Shown: in pieces, positions 32,015-39,757 of the stretch
Position numbering within the stretch: the stretch's first letter is position 1
Layout of the letters: every line of letters starts with the position of its first letter
DNA from: Treponema sp. UBA4377
Lineage (GTDB): Bacteria; Spirochaetota; Spirochaetia; Treponematales; Treponemataceae
Reading direction: 5' to 3'
Assembly (NCBI GenBank): GCA_002391235.1
Contig: DGRX01000018.1
Span: forward strand, 62,001 to 126,000
Length of the DNA: 64,000 nt
The notes under the pieces: generated by a model
The model's input: only the letters and a program-made list of their open reading frames with translations
What the model was told of the DNA's origin: nothing
The model's database searches: none
Translations under genes and position numbers: made by a program

Positions 32015-34186
32015 TTAGGAGAAAGAAAAACCAATGCTTCGAGCGCCTTCTTTTTCCAAACGCTCATTTTTACACAAATCCACAACTTCTTCATACGAAG
32101 GTCGCGCGCCCTTTATCACTTCGCTCATTTCGCATTTTCGAACCACATTGTCGATTTCTCCGCCGCTAAAGTCAAACTGATCCGCCAAACATTTCGCCTC
32201 TGTTAAAGGAAGTTCTGGCATCTTGCTTTGCCATATTTTAGAACGAACATCCAAAGTTGGTTTTTCATATTTTATCTTGAATAAAAATCGTCGCTCAAAA
32301 GCCTTGTCCATATTCTCGCATAGATTTGTCGTCGCAATCAAAATACCGTCAAGTCTCTCCAGCTGTTCTAGAAGAATATTTTGAATAGCGTTTTCTGTTT
32401 GAGCGGAATTGCCATCAGAAACATCTTTACGCTTAGAAATAAGAGCGTCGGCTTCATTAAACAAAAGAATAGGAACGTTTTTCTTAAGTCGCTTACATTC
32501 CTTGCAAAGTTTTTCATAGTTGGTAAATATTTTTTTCACGCGTTTTTCACTTTCACCAAACCACATAGATTTTGATTCTGCGATGTCAACATGGAGGATT
32601 CTTCTACCAGTCCTTTTTGCAATTTGAAAAACAGTTTCGGTTTTCCCTGTTCCTGGCGCCCCATATAAAAGAACAGCTATCCCAGTTGGCAACCCTTTCT
32701 GCTTAAGCCGGCCTTGCATCTTTTTAAAATTTTTCTGCTCAAGACTCTGGCAAAGCGCATCAATTTGATTCTGAACACTCTCGGAATAAAAGAGAGTCTT
32801 TTTTTGCAAATCTTTTGGTTCCAAAACATTTTTATCGCAAGAACAACTCTTGTACAAATCAGCATTCTTGCCGTACAAGAGTTCTATAGCCTTGCCACCT
32901 TCTGAAACAGTTATCTCATCCACAACGGGATTTTTTTCAATGTCCAAAAACCCCAGTTCCAAAAGAGGATGCTTTTCGTCCAAGAACAATCGCAATTCTG
33001 AAAAATAGTTCTTGTTGTGCCCATATAAAACATTTAGAGTCGCGCACAAGTATGATCGACACCCATCCAAATAATTCGCAACAACATTATAAAATAAAAA
33101 TCTATGATTCGCATTTTTTACTATGCTTTGAACAGTTTTGAAAAAAGGCATCGCGCTCCACCGTTCCTCTTCTCTTTTCAACTGCGCGCATTTTTGACTT
33201 TTATGGAGAGACTCGTTTTGAAACAAATTTCCAAGGCCTTTAATTACGTTGCATATTTCATCAAGTTCATTTTGATTCTCATCTTCGGCCATGTATTTTT
33301 TTGCCTCATTTCCAAAAATCTTTTTTATGCCATCTTCCGTCAATCTAAAAGAATAAACCAAAATTTTTCTTCCACGAAAGTCCTCAGATTCAAGGTAAGC
33401 ATCTTTTATAAAATCATCTCTTAAAAGAATATCATTTTTTTCCACGAACAAGTTTCTTTCCCTAACACTTTGACACTCTAAAGAAACCAGTTCGCACACC
33501 GGGCTCTCCCAACATCCGCGTTTTTGAGAGGGGCCTTTGATTTCAACGCCACAAATTTGAGAAATGCAAAAATAATAAAGAATAAATCTAGAATCATAGT
33601 CATCTGGATATATTTTTTTTATATTCGACACCGCTTCATTATTTTCATATCTTTTTTCAAGAGAAAACATCTGTCTTTTGTATTCTGTATAATTCATTAT
33701 ATTTCTCTCGACAATAAAAGACTCTTGGACACGTCGAATCTCGCTAAAAACTTTTTCGATTGAGTCCTTGTCATTTTCAATTTTTATTATTGGTTCATTA
33801 TCAATTATGTTATTCATAATTGTTCCAGTAATAATATAACCATTGTTTTCTGGGTGTGGACTGACATTTTTTCTTACTTTCATAAAAACAAGACCACAAT
33901 CTTCGAGGATTGAAATATTTTTACGATATTCAAGAATGTACAAAAAAGAATAATTTAAAAATTCCGCAATATCATGGAGATTCACTTCCATTGATCTTTG
34001 ATTCTGCAAAACAAAAATCACAGCAAAGAAAATAGCGGAAATTTCGTCAACACCAAGATAACTAGAAACTTCTTGCAATTCAGTCCTAGCTTTATCCAAA
34101 AAATTATCTTCCAATTTGCTTCCCTGAAGTGTTTCAGAAAGAAAAATGATTTTTCCCAAAATAGAATCTTTATTGTGTCGCAACAT
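32015..34186 (-). CDS. AAA+ ATPase with a large novel N-terminal region
   Basis: A 723-residue protein from the start at 34186 (TGGAGGG Shine-Dalgarno sequence 6 nt before MLRHNKDS). Residues 1 to about 470 match no domain that I recognise. The C-terminal AAA+ module is complete: Walker A GAPGTGKTE (509-517), Walker B ILLFNEADAL (573-582), sensor 1 IATTN (617-621), arginine finger ERRF (631-634) and sensor 2 SGGEIDNV (674-681). Asn replaces the usual Asp before the catalytic Glu in Walker B, a variant seen in some AAA proteins. It follows the FlhA-like membrane protein gene by 44 nt, so a membrane-associated ATPase machine is possible. Base composition is AT-rich compared with ilvC. Confidence 0.8.
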   Translation of the reverse strand: MLRHNKDSILGKIIFLSETLQGSKLEDNFLDKARTELQEVSSYLGVDEISAIFFAVIFVLQNQRSMEVNLHDIAEFLNYSFLYILEYRKNISILEDCGLVFMKVRKNVSPHPENNGYIITGTIMNNIIDNEPIIKIENDKDSIEKVFSEIRRVQESFIVERNIMNYTEYKRQMFSLEKRYENNEAVSNIKKIYPDDYDSRFILYYFCISQICGVEIKGPSQKRGCWESPVCELVSLECQSVRERNLFVEKNDILLRDDFIKDAYLESEDFRGRKILVYSFRLTEDGIKKIFGNEAKKYMAEDENQNELDEICNVIKGLGNLFQNESLHKSQKCAQLKREEERWSAMPFFKTVQSIVKNANHRFLFYNVVANYLDGCRSYLCATLNVLYGHNKNYFSELRLFLDEKHPLLELGFLDIEKNPVVDEITVSEGGKAIELLYGKNADLYKSCSCDKNVLEPKDLQKKTLFYSESVQNQIDALCQSLEQKNFKKMQGRLKQKGLPTGIAVLLYGAPGTGKTETVFQIAKRTGRRILHVDIAESKSMWFGESEKRVKKIFTNYEKLCKECKRLKKNVPILLFNEADALISKRKDVSDGNSAQTENAIQNILLEQLERLDGILIATTNLCENMDKAFERRFLFKIKYEKPTLDVRSKIWQSKMPELPLTEAKCLADQFDFSGGEIDNVVRKCEMSEVIKGARPSYEEVVDLCKNERLEKEGARSIGFSFS

Positions 34187-34230
34187 AACACCCTCCACAT
34201 AAAAAAATAACAGAAATGCTCTTTACTGAA

Positions 34231-34992
34231 TTATCCAGCTAAAGGCCAGTCATGACGAATGCTTATTCTAAAACAAATTGATATAAACATGACAGGAATC
34301 GAGAAAAACACCACGCAAGAACTAAAAACCCTTGCCGCATTATCGACAGCTTGCAAATAGGCTGTTGAATTTATAAGAATTTGAATTGCGACTGCAACAG
34401 CAAAAAGGACAACACAAAAAACCGAAATTACCATAGCTGTCCCCAAAAGAAAAGTTGCAAAACCATCTAAAGAAGAATAATAATTCGCCTCCATGCGAAT
34501 CTTTTTTCGTTCAGCATCAATTTCCGCTTGCGATATCTTCCCATCAGTTAATTTGGAGTCAACGCAAAAAGACTTGTAAGACATATCGTCCAATGCAAAT
34601 TTCGCAGCCTTTTCCGACACAGAGCAAGCATTATATTTAACAGAATAAGCTAGCCCCAAAAGCAACACAACGCCTGTGATTATTCCATTGACGAAATTTC
34701 CTTGGCAAATCACATCAGATAAAGACAAAACAAACGGAACATATTCTTCTTCTACAAGTCCCACAATCGAGACTCGTGAAAAGGCGACGCCCATACCAAC
34801 TGAAAAAAACGTGAAAAACAACAAAAAACTTGGAAAAAAAGCAAAACGCCTTTTTGAAAAAGTGAAAAATAAAAGGGCGACAGCTAATGCCATTTCAAGC
34901 CCCAAAATAATTTTCAAAGCAAGAGCTGAAATCTCAACAAACAAGAGCGCGCAAACAATACCGCTTCCAATAATCCTAAATATGTTTAACAT
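34231..34992 (-). CDS. FlhA-like (FHIPEP) transmembrane domain protein without the cytoplasmic domain
   Basis: This 253-residue membrane protein aligns by eye, in order, with the whole transmembrane domain of FlhA/LcrD type III export proteins. Matches include LKIILGLEMALAVALL and FPSFLL (53-58), SR ending at Arg73, GNF (98-100), then the signature loop AAKFALDDMSYK (129-140), Asp145, DGKI (150-153), EANYYSSLDG (168-177) and SIPVMFIS (231-238). FlhA reads ARFTLDAMPGK, EADFYGAMDG and QIPALLIS at these places. The roughly 350-residue cytoplasmic domain of FlhA is missing. Several FlhA-conserved charges are lost: Arg to Ser64, the second Asp of the loop to Lys147, Asp to Thr185. It has a strong AGGAGG Shine-Dalgarno sequence. 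The function is unknown. Confidence 0.8.
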   Translation of the reverse strand: MLNIFRIIGSGIVCALLFVEISALALKIILGLEMALAVALLFFTFSKRRFAFFPSFLLFFTFFSVGMGVAFSRVSIVGLVEEEYVPFVLSLSDVICQGNFVNGIITGVVLLLGLAYSVKYNACSVSEKAAKFALDDMSYKSFCVDSKLTDGKISQAEIDAERKKIRMEANYYSSLDGFATFLLGTAMVISVFCVVLFAVAVAIQILINSTAYLQAVDNAARVFSSCVVFFSIPVMFISICFRISIRHDWPLAG

Positions 34993-35018
34993 AATTTCCT
35001 CCTAAAAAGAACGTCTGC

Positions 35019-35264
35019 TTACTTTAACAGCGGCAACACTTTGGGCAAAATGGCTTCATCGTTAAGAAACTTGAACATTTCAAGTTTGGCATGCAAATCC
35101 CATTCAAGATCTTCAAGATACGCATCTTGTTTTTTATAGCCAAAACGCTTTACAGGCTTCATTGCGGCGGCATACAGGCGCTTGAATTCTGCTTTGTTTT
35201 GGCTTTCGATGGCCTTGACAAAACGCGCTTTTACAGCTTCTTGGGTAAAATAAAGCTTCTTCAT
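35019..35264 (-). CDS. Small 81-residue protein, first gene of the FlhA-like/AAA+ unit
   Basis: This charged, mainly helical 81-residue protein (starts MKKLYFTQEAVKAR, ends KVLPLLK) has no signal peptide or membrane segment and no family that I recognise. It has an AAAGGAGG Shine-Dalgarno sequence 9 nt before the ATG. Forty-four bases upstream lies the palindromic element shared with the WYL regulator promoter, so it begins the second transcription unit, which continues with the FlhA-like and AAA+ genes. The composition, closer to the host average than its neighbours, is unremarkable. It might be an adaptor or regulatory subunit; this is a guess. Confidence 0.6.
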   Translation of the reverse strand: MKKLYFTQEAVKARFVKAIESQNKAEFKRLYAAAMKPVKRFGYKKQDAYLEDLEWDLHAKLEMFKFLNDEAILPKVLPLLK

Positions 35265-35307
35265 AGGTCAAATCCTCCTTTGTCACCTGTAATAATAACA
35301 GGCCAGG

Positions 35308-35325
35308 CTATCAAGGAGTGATAGG
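35308..35325. promoter_or_regulatory. Shared palindromic operator, copy 1
   Basis: CTATCA-aggag-TGATAG followed by G, identical over 18 bp with the copy at 39550-39567. On the minus strand it contains TTGATA, a plausible -35 box for the 81-residue gene unit; the -10 box is less clear (TATTAT/TATTAC nearby at short spacing). Likely binding site of the WYL regulator. Confidence 0.65.
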
Positions 35326-35348
35326 GGAAAAAGTATTTTTGAATAATT

Positions 35349-36119
35349 TTATTTTTTCATGTTTTCTATTGTGTATTTGCCAGCTTTGTATCCCCATACA
35401 AATATTTCAACAGGAGTATCCAAAGCATTTATAAGAGGCTTGACAAATTCCAATTGATTCTCAAAGTGATTGTCTTTATAAACAAGCGGAGCGATAATAA
35501 ATTCATTATTATCCTCCTTTTCAAGAGGAAGATTAAAGTCGGCGCAAAGTTTTTCTTTGTCAATTATTTGGGAATATGTATAGGCCTCTAAAACACATCG
35601 TAATAAAGTTTCTTTTGAATCATCTTCCAAATAATCTTTTTTCAGTTCCAAAAAATAAATTTTCTTGCTTTTAGGTTTTGAGCCATTTTTGACGCTTAGC
35701 AAATCTATCTTCCCAAGACCTATATCATCTTTTGTGCTTTTTAGCGGAACCTGATAATCAAGAATTTTGCCAAACACAGCAGGCTTGTCTTTGTACTGAC
35801 AATACATCGCATGCGCGATTTTTTCCTCTCGCCTTTCGCCTTTTGGCCGTTTTTCGAAATTGAAATCGGATATTCCATTATGACTTTTTGTTTTATAAGG
35901 GTCCTTGCGAGTTACTTTTATTTTACTTAAACCTTTCTTGAATTCGTCAATATGTTCAACAAGATAATCAACAATAACTTTAGAATAGTTTTCTTTTGTG
36001 TCCTTTGTTTCCCCGGTATAATTAATGCATTCAGCCTTGTAGAGTTTTTCACATTCCCTTTTCTTAAAGCAAGAAGAAACCATTTTTGTTACTTCGGCTT
36101 TTGTGTAGGTTATAGACAT
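35349..36119 (-). CDS. PD-(D/E)XK-like nuclease, putative
   Basis: This 256-residue soluble protein carries a PD-(D/E)XK-like core: Asp139 in LGKIDLLSV, then YFLELKK with Glu158-x-Lys160, a helix with TLLRCVLEAYTYSQI (171-185), and an upstream Glu-rich RREEKIAHAM that could supply the first acidic residue. This is the pattern of restriction-type and other DNA nucleases. Its start has AGGAGG 8 nt upstream. It lies downstream of two longer PD-(D/E)XK-like genes of the same strand and upstream of the second operator. Sequence is AT-rich and Lys-rich. No methyltransferase is nearby, so a classical restriction-modification role is doubtful. Confidence 0.65.
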   Translation of the reverse strand: MSITYTKAEVTKMVSSCFKKRECEKLYKAECINYTGETKDTKENYSKVIVDYLVEHIDEFKKGLSKIKVTRKDPYKTKSHNGISDFNFEKRPKGERREEKIAHAMYCQYKDKPAVFGKILDYQVPLKSTKDDIGLGKIDLLSVKNGSKPKSKKIYFLELKKDYLEDDSKETLLRCVLEAYTYSQIIDKEKLCADFNLPLEKEDNNEFIIAPLVYKDNHFENQLEFVKPLINALDTPVEIFVWGYKAGKYTIENMKK

Positions 36120-36190
36120 AATTGTGCCTCCTGTTTACAATAAGCTGTTGTGCTGTTTTTTTTGCTGAGACTAGACATCTCCCTATTCTT

Positions 36191-36976
36191 TTATTTTAAT
36201 CTGATTACATTTATTCCATCCCAATTAAATTTATATATTGGTTCCTTTTGTTTTCTCATTATCAGAAACAAATCCGATCTAACCCCATCATATTTTTCTT
36301 TTACTTTCTCTATCTCCTTTATCTCAATTTCAATTACTATAAATTTTATTTTATCCGTAAAACCAAGACGATTAGCCCACTCTTTTAAATTTCCAATAAA
36401 CTCATCTTTCTTGTTTATATTTTCATTATCGTAAAACAGTTGATAAACAAGAACCGGTGTTTTCCCATCACATTTATAACACGCAGAAGCAGTTCTATGC
36501 AAAAATTGATATGGAATAGTGTCATCTAAAAGATCATCATTATATGTCGCGTTTATATTTCTTATATATTTAAACCATTGATTTTTTATATTCCTTTTAT
36601 GCTCTGCTTTTTCCTTATTCCATTCTGCAATGGTTTCATAGTGACCTTCAGAATACTCTGTATATTTAGCTTCTATTGCAACTTTGTATTCTTCATTAAT
36701 TATCATCAAATCTGTCATTGATGGGCTTGAATATTGGAGTTCTTCCCCGTTATTCTCACAAGGTGTTGGATATTCGAAAAAACGATTTCCAAAAGATAAA
36801 TCAAAACCTTTTTCTTTACATTTTTCAAAAAAACCTTTCAATTTTTTGTTATTTGGATTCCAAAATTGTGCCAACGGCAACGATGAAGTTTTATACGAAT
36901 TAACTTTTGTCGATGCCATGCATGTTAATACATCTTTATAATCCCCATTACCAAAATAGTAATTTACCTCGCTCAT
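36191..36976 (-). CDS. PD-(D/E)XK-like protein, paralog of the next gene upstream
   Basis: A 261-residue protein using the ATG at 36976, which has GGAGGAATAT just before it; the frame stays open upstream but without a better start. The nuclease-like core is PSMTDLMI (Asp89) and VAIEAKYTE (Glu102-x-Lys104). It is a clear paralog of the N-terminal half of the 481-residue neighbour: NSYKTSSLPLAQFW, PSMTDLMI, YETIAEWNK, YQFLHRTASACYK and VYQLFYD all recur there. It lacks the HNH part. The very low GC content suggests horizontal acquisition. DNA cleavage is inferred from the motif only. Confidence 0.65.
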   Translation of the reverse strand: MSEVNYYFGNGDYKDVLTCMASTKVNSYKTSSLPLAQFWNPNNKKLKGFFEKCKEKGFDLSFGNRFFEYPTPCENNGEELQYSSPSMTDLMIINEEYKVAIEAKYTEYSEGHYETIAEWNKEKAEHKRNIKNQWFKYIRNINATYNDDLLDDTIPYQFLHRTASACYKCDGKTPVLVYQLFYDNENINKKDEFIGNLKEWANRLGFTDKIKFIVIEIEIKEIEKVKEKYDGVRSDLFLIMRKQKEPIYKFNWDGINVIRLK

Positions 36977-37038
36977 ATATTCCTCCATACTCCCCATTAT
37001 ACCACCAAATTTCCACCCAGACAATTTTTTCCCGCTAA

Positions 37039-38484
37039 TCACTCTTCCGACAAATAATCATCCATATCGGCGATCTTCTTAAACTGGTCCTCAGGCATAT
37101 GAACAATATTGTGCTGCGCTCGTGTTAACAGAGCTAGGTTTTCTTTGCGGCAATTGTATCCGTCATTTATTTTATGGTGAACGTCATATCCGTCGCCAAT
37201 CCTTTTTCCAAAAAAGCCCATAGCAATCAATTTGTAAACCTCTATGTCGTGATCTAGATTGTATTCACCCTTTGGATCCAAACGCAAATAGCCATTGCCG
37301 TTATTGTCGTCTTGAAAAATCACATAATATCTACCGTTAGAATAAAACGCCACCCGGCCTTCCGAGCTAACCGCGTATTTTGTATAGCCAGGATTGCTCA
37401 GCAATCTCCATTCCTCGCCAGAAGCGGAGCTTTCCAATTGTTTTTTACTGTAGGATTCTTCTGCTGACTTTGGATTGTATCTTATTTGCGACTTAGTTTT
37501 GTCAAACGCGTCGTCCCTCAACAATTCGGGACCTTCGCTTTTCATTCTATTTTGATACTCTTCCTTTTCTTCATCTCGTTTCCATGCAATTTTTCTCAAC
37601 TTGGAACATTTGTTTTTAAACGCATCATTTGAATAAATGTAGTCAAAATTAAAACTAAGCTCATCAATATCATCCGTCATGGCGTTGACAACTTGCGACT
37701 CTCCAAAACTATAAATCGATTTCTTTTTCATAATTAAGAATAAATCATTTTTATGGAACGAAAATTTTTCCGTCACTTCGCGCAAGTTCAATATTGGAGT
37801 AAAGGCAATATAAAATTGAATTTTATCATTAAAACGCAAATCGTCTTTTGCAAACGACATCAATTTCTTTGCGACGCACTTTTGGTGTTCGATTGATTTA
37901 CTGTCAAAAGAATCGTAAAAAAGCTGGTACAGCAAAATAGGATTTTTTGTCTTATAACAAGCGGAAGCCGTTCTATGCAAAAACTGATAGACGACATTCC
38001 CATTTATTGAGTCTTTTGAAGCAGCGTCAAAGTCACAGTAATTTTCAATGAAGGAATACCAGGCTTTTAATACATCTTCTTTGTTTGAATTTGAATTCTT
38101 TTTTTTCTTCCATTCTTGGATGGTTTCATACAAATCTTCGGTGAATTTTCCTTCAACAGCGATTTGCTTTTCGCTCGCGCCATTCGTATCGTCATAACGA
38201 ATCATCAAGTCAGTCATCGAGGGTCTTGCTTTTTTTATGTATTGATTGTTGAATTGAGGTTTTACAGGATATTCAAAGAATTTTTCTGAATTGTCATATT
38301 CCTGTTCTGACCAGCCGATTTTATTCAAAATTTTATTTATATAAAATGAGTTTTCCGGCTTCCAAAATTCGGCAAGCGGAATCGATGAAGTTTTATAAGA
38401 ATGAATCTCTGTAGCCGCTAGGCTGTCCAAGACTTTTTCATAAGCAGTTTCAATTGAACCAAAATAAAAATTTGTATTATACAT
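37039..38484 (-). CDS. PD-(D/E)XK-like protein fused to a NUMOD4/HNH module
   Basis: A 481-residue protein starting at 38484 (GGAGGAAAAT before MYNTNFYFG). Residues 1 to about 265 repeat the paralog downstream, with Asp92 in PSMTDLMI and Glu111-x-Lys113 in IAVEGKFTE. A charged linker follows, then a NUMOD4-like segment (about 350-375, EWRLLSNPGYTKYAVSSEGR) and a terminal HNH module (about 432-463) with VHHKINDGYNCRKENLALL and QHNIVH. NUMOD4-HNH pairs occur in homing endonucleases and phage-related nucleases. The gene begins 25 nt after the WYL regulator and is probably its first target. Two different nuclease folds in one chain is unusual. Confidence 0.75.
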   Translation of the reverse strand: MYNTNFYFGSIETAYEKVLDSLAATEIHSYKTSSIPLAEFWKPENSFYINKILNKIGWSEQEYDNSEKFFEYPVKPQFNNQYIKKARPSMTDLMIRYDDTNGASEKQIAVEGKFTEDLYETIQEWKKKKNSNSNKEDVLKAWYSFIENYCDFDAASKDSINGNVVYQFLHRTASACYKTKNPILLYQLFYDSFDSKSIEHQKCVAKKLMSFAKDDLRFNDKIQFYIAFTPILNLREVTEKFSFHKNDLFLIMKKKSIYSFGESQVVNAMTDDIDELSFNFDYIYSNDAFKNKCSKLRKIAWKRDEEKEEYQNRMKSEGPELLRDDAFDKTKSQIRYNPKSAEESYSKKQLESSASGEEWRLLSNPGYTKYAVSSEGRVAFYSNGRYYVIFQDDNNGNGYLRLDPKGEYNLDHDIEVYKLIAMGFFGKRIGDGYDVHHKINDGYNCRKENLALLTRAQHNIVHMPEDQFKKIADMDDYLSEE

Positions 38485-38509
38485 ATTTTCCTCCATAACA
38501 AAATTCAAC

Positions 38510-39508
38510 CTATAAATTTTCAATCACCCGCATCATTCCCCGTACATTCCTCTCCCACTCGTCCACAAGCCATTTTGGCTCAAGGGGTTGGGCGTACATG
38601 CCGTGGCTCAAAAGCCAGCCAAGAATCGGGTAGTCTTGGTTGCTTGTAAAGGTCATTATTGTTGAGCCGTCGGGCTGCGGCTCAAACTTTTGGTCGTCGG
38701 TCCATTTGTAAGTTTTGATGTAGTCCAACGTTTTTTGCGAAGTGATTTTTATTTTGCAGCGCAGGGTTTCTTTTCCGATGTAGCGGCGGAAATTTCCTTT
38801 GGCACGCTTGGTATATTCAAAGTCTTTGGGCAACTCAAAAGTTCGCGAATCAATTTCAAGCTTGTGAATGTCGGGCAAATTGTAAAAGCGGACTTCCTTC
38901 ACTTCTTGTCTTTGATTGTAGGCATACAGGCTCCACATTCCCTGACTGTAAATAAGTTGCCAGGGCTGAACCACAAAGTCCGTGTCATAGCCGCGGTACT
39001 TAAAGCGAACGTAGTTGTTGCCGGCCATCGCGCTTTCCAACTTTTCCCAAACCTCGTCATCGATTTTTACCGGATCCATTCCCAAAAACAAAATGCGGTT
39101 TGAAAGTTTTTTTGACTTTAACTTAGAATCTTCATCGATGTTGTCGGAAAGCGAAGCGAAAACTTCTATCGCCTGTTTGTAAATCGGCGTGTTCTTTATC
39201 AGCTTTAAAAGATTGGCCATAAGGCGCGCGGAAATAATTTGCTTTTCGGAACTGAGCATCGCGGGAATGCGGAACGAAGGCCGCGTGTAATAAAAGCCCT
39301 TCTCAGTTCTGTCATATTGTAGAATCCCTTCCGCTCCAAATTTTAACCGCAAGTCGCGCAAATCGCGGTTTACAGTCGGAATCGACGCTTCCGTTTCCCG
39401 CGAAAAGTCTTCCACGCTGGGATAATGCATATGTGAAATCATATAGTCGATTTTCAAGATTCTTTCGTAGCCGTTCAAAAATTGCTTTTTAACGCTCTTT
39501 TTTGCCAT
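38510..39508 (-). CDS. WYL-domain transcriptional regulator
   Basis: A 332-residue protein starting at 39508, with CAGGAG 10 nt upstream; an earlier in-frame ATG is not supported. An N-terminal winged helix (about 10-65, SVEDFSRETEASIPTVNRDLRDL) is followed by a WYL domain (about 145-220, VQPWQLIYSQGMWSLYAYN) and a C-terminal WCX-like region. WYL proteins such as BrxR and CapW repress or regulate anti-phage operons and sense nucleic acid ligands. The palindrome CTATCA-N5-TGATAG overlaps the -35 box of its own promoter and recurs before the 81-residue gene, which fits autoregulation and control of both units. Binding is predicted, not shown. Confidence 0.88.
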   Translation of the reverse strand: MAKKSVKKQFLNGYERILKIDYMISHMHYPSVEDFSRETEASIPTVNRDLRDLRLKFGAEGILQYDRTEKGFYYTRPSFRIPAMLSSEKQIISARLMANLLKLIKNTPIYKQAIEVFASLSDNIDEDSKLKSKKLSNRILFLGMDPVKIDDEVWEKLESAMAGNNYVRFKYRGYDTDFVVQPWQLIYSQGMWSLYAYNQRQEVKEVRFYNLPDIHKLEIDSRTFELPKDFEYTKRAKGNFRRYIGKETLRCKIKITSQKTLDYIKTYKWTDDQKFEPQPDGSTIMTFTSNQDYPILGWLLSHGMYAQPLEPKWLVDEWERNVRGMMRVIENL

Positions 39509-39527
39509 CGCAATTCTCCTGTTCACA

Positions 39528-39556
39528 ACTATAATATTAAACAGCTAGACTATCAA
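39528..39556 (-). promoter_or_regulatory. Proximal promoter of the WYL operon
   Basis: Minus-strand TTGATA (39556-39551), a 17-nt spacer and TATAGT (39533-39528). The -35 box lies inside the palindrome at 39550-39566, so a bound regulator would block RNA polymerase. Confidence 0.65.
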
Positions 39557-39595
39557 GGAGTGATAGGCAAAAAATTTAACGAAAAAACTTTTCAT
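39545..39595 (-). CDS. Putative 16-residue leader peptide before the WYL regulator
   Basis: ATG at 39595 with an ideal GGAGG (39606-39602) 6 nt upstream encodes MKSFFVKFFAYHSLIV and ends at TAG (39547-39545). It lies between a consensus distal promoter and the WYL gene, and its last codons run through the operator. No counterpart is seen before copy 1 of the operator. It may be a regulatory leader peptide or a chance frame; the strength of the ribosome-binding site and promoter is the only evidence. Confidence 0.4.
   Translation of the reverse strand: MKSFFVKFFAYHSLIV
39550..39567. promoter_or_regulatory. Shared palindromic operator, copy 2
   Basis: CTATCA-aggag-TGATAG plus G, identical to the sequence at 35308-35325. 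Located 42 nt upstream of the WYL start, covering the -35 box of the proximal promoter. Confidence 0.7.
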
Positions 39596-39659
39596 CTCTC
39601 GCCTCCAAAAAAGCATCAAAAACCTCTACTTTTAATACACTTCAATGATAATAAATATA

Positions 39660-39688
39660 ATTATACTCCCTAACTAGTATACTGTCAA
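39660..39688 (-). promoter_or_regulatory. Distal consensus promoter upstream of the WYL operon
   Basis: Minus-strand TTGACA (39688-39683), a 17-nt spacer and TATAAT (39665-39660): a perfect sigma-70 consensus. It would transcribe the putative leader peptide and read through the operator into the WYL gene. The rest of the 249-bp gap up to the XRE gene is AT-rich and holds two copies of TTAATACAC but nothing else that I recognise. Confidence 0.75.
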
Positions 39689-39757
39689 TCTTCTATTATA
39701 TCCGAATAGATATTATTAATACACATATTAAAGTCCATTTCCCCATAAACTTAAAGA

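Noticed and set aside
35349..38484. Classical type II restriction-modification system
   Set aside because: No DNA methyltransferase motif was seen in the island, and there are three nuclease-like proteins with a regulator, so a simple restriction-modification pair does not fit.
35308..39567. The repeated 18-mer as part of a CRISPR array or transposon end
   Set aside because: Only two copies exist, 4.2 kb apart, each placed at a promoter, without spacers, transposase or target-site duplication.
39570..39757. Possible tRNA or other structured RNA in the AT-rich gap
   Set aside because: No cloverleaf arms or T-loop consensus could be found; the stretch is explained by the minus-strand promoter and a short leader frame.
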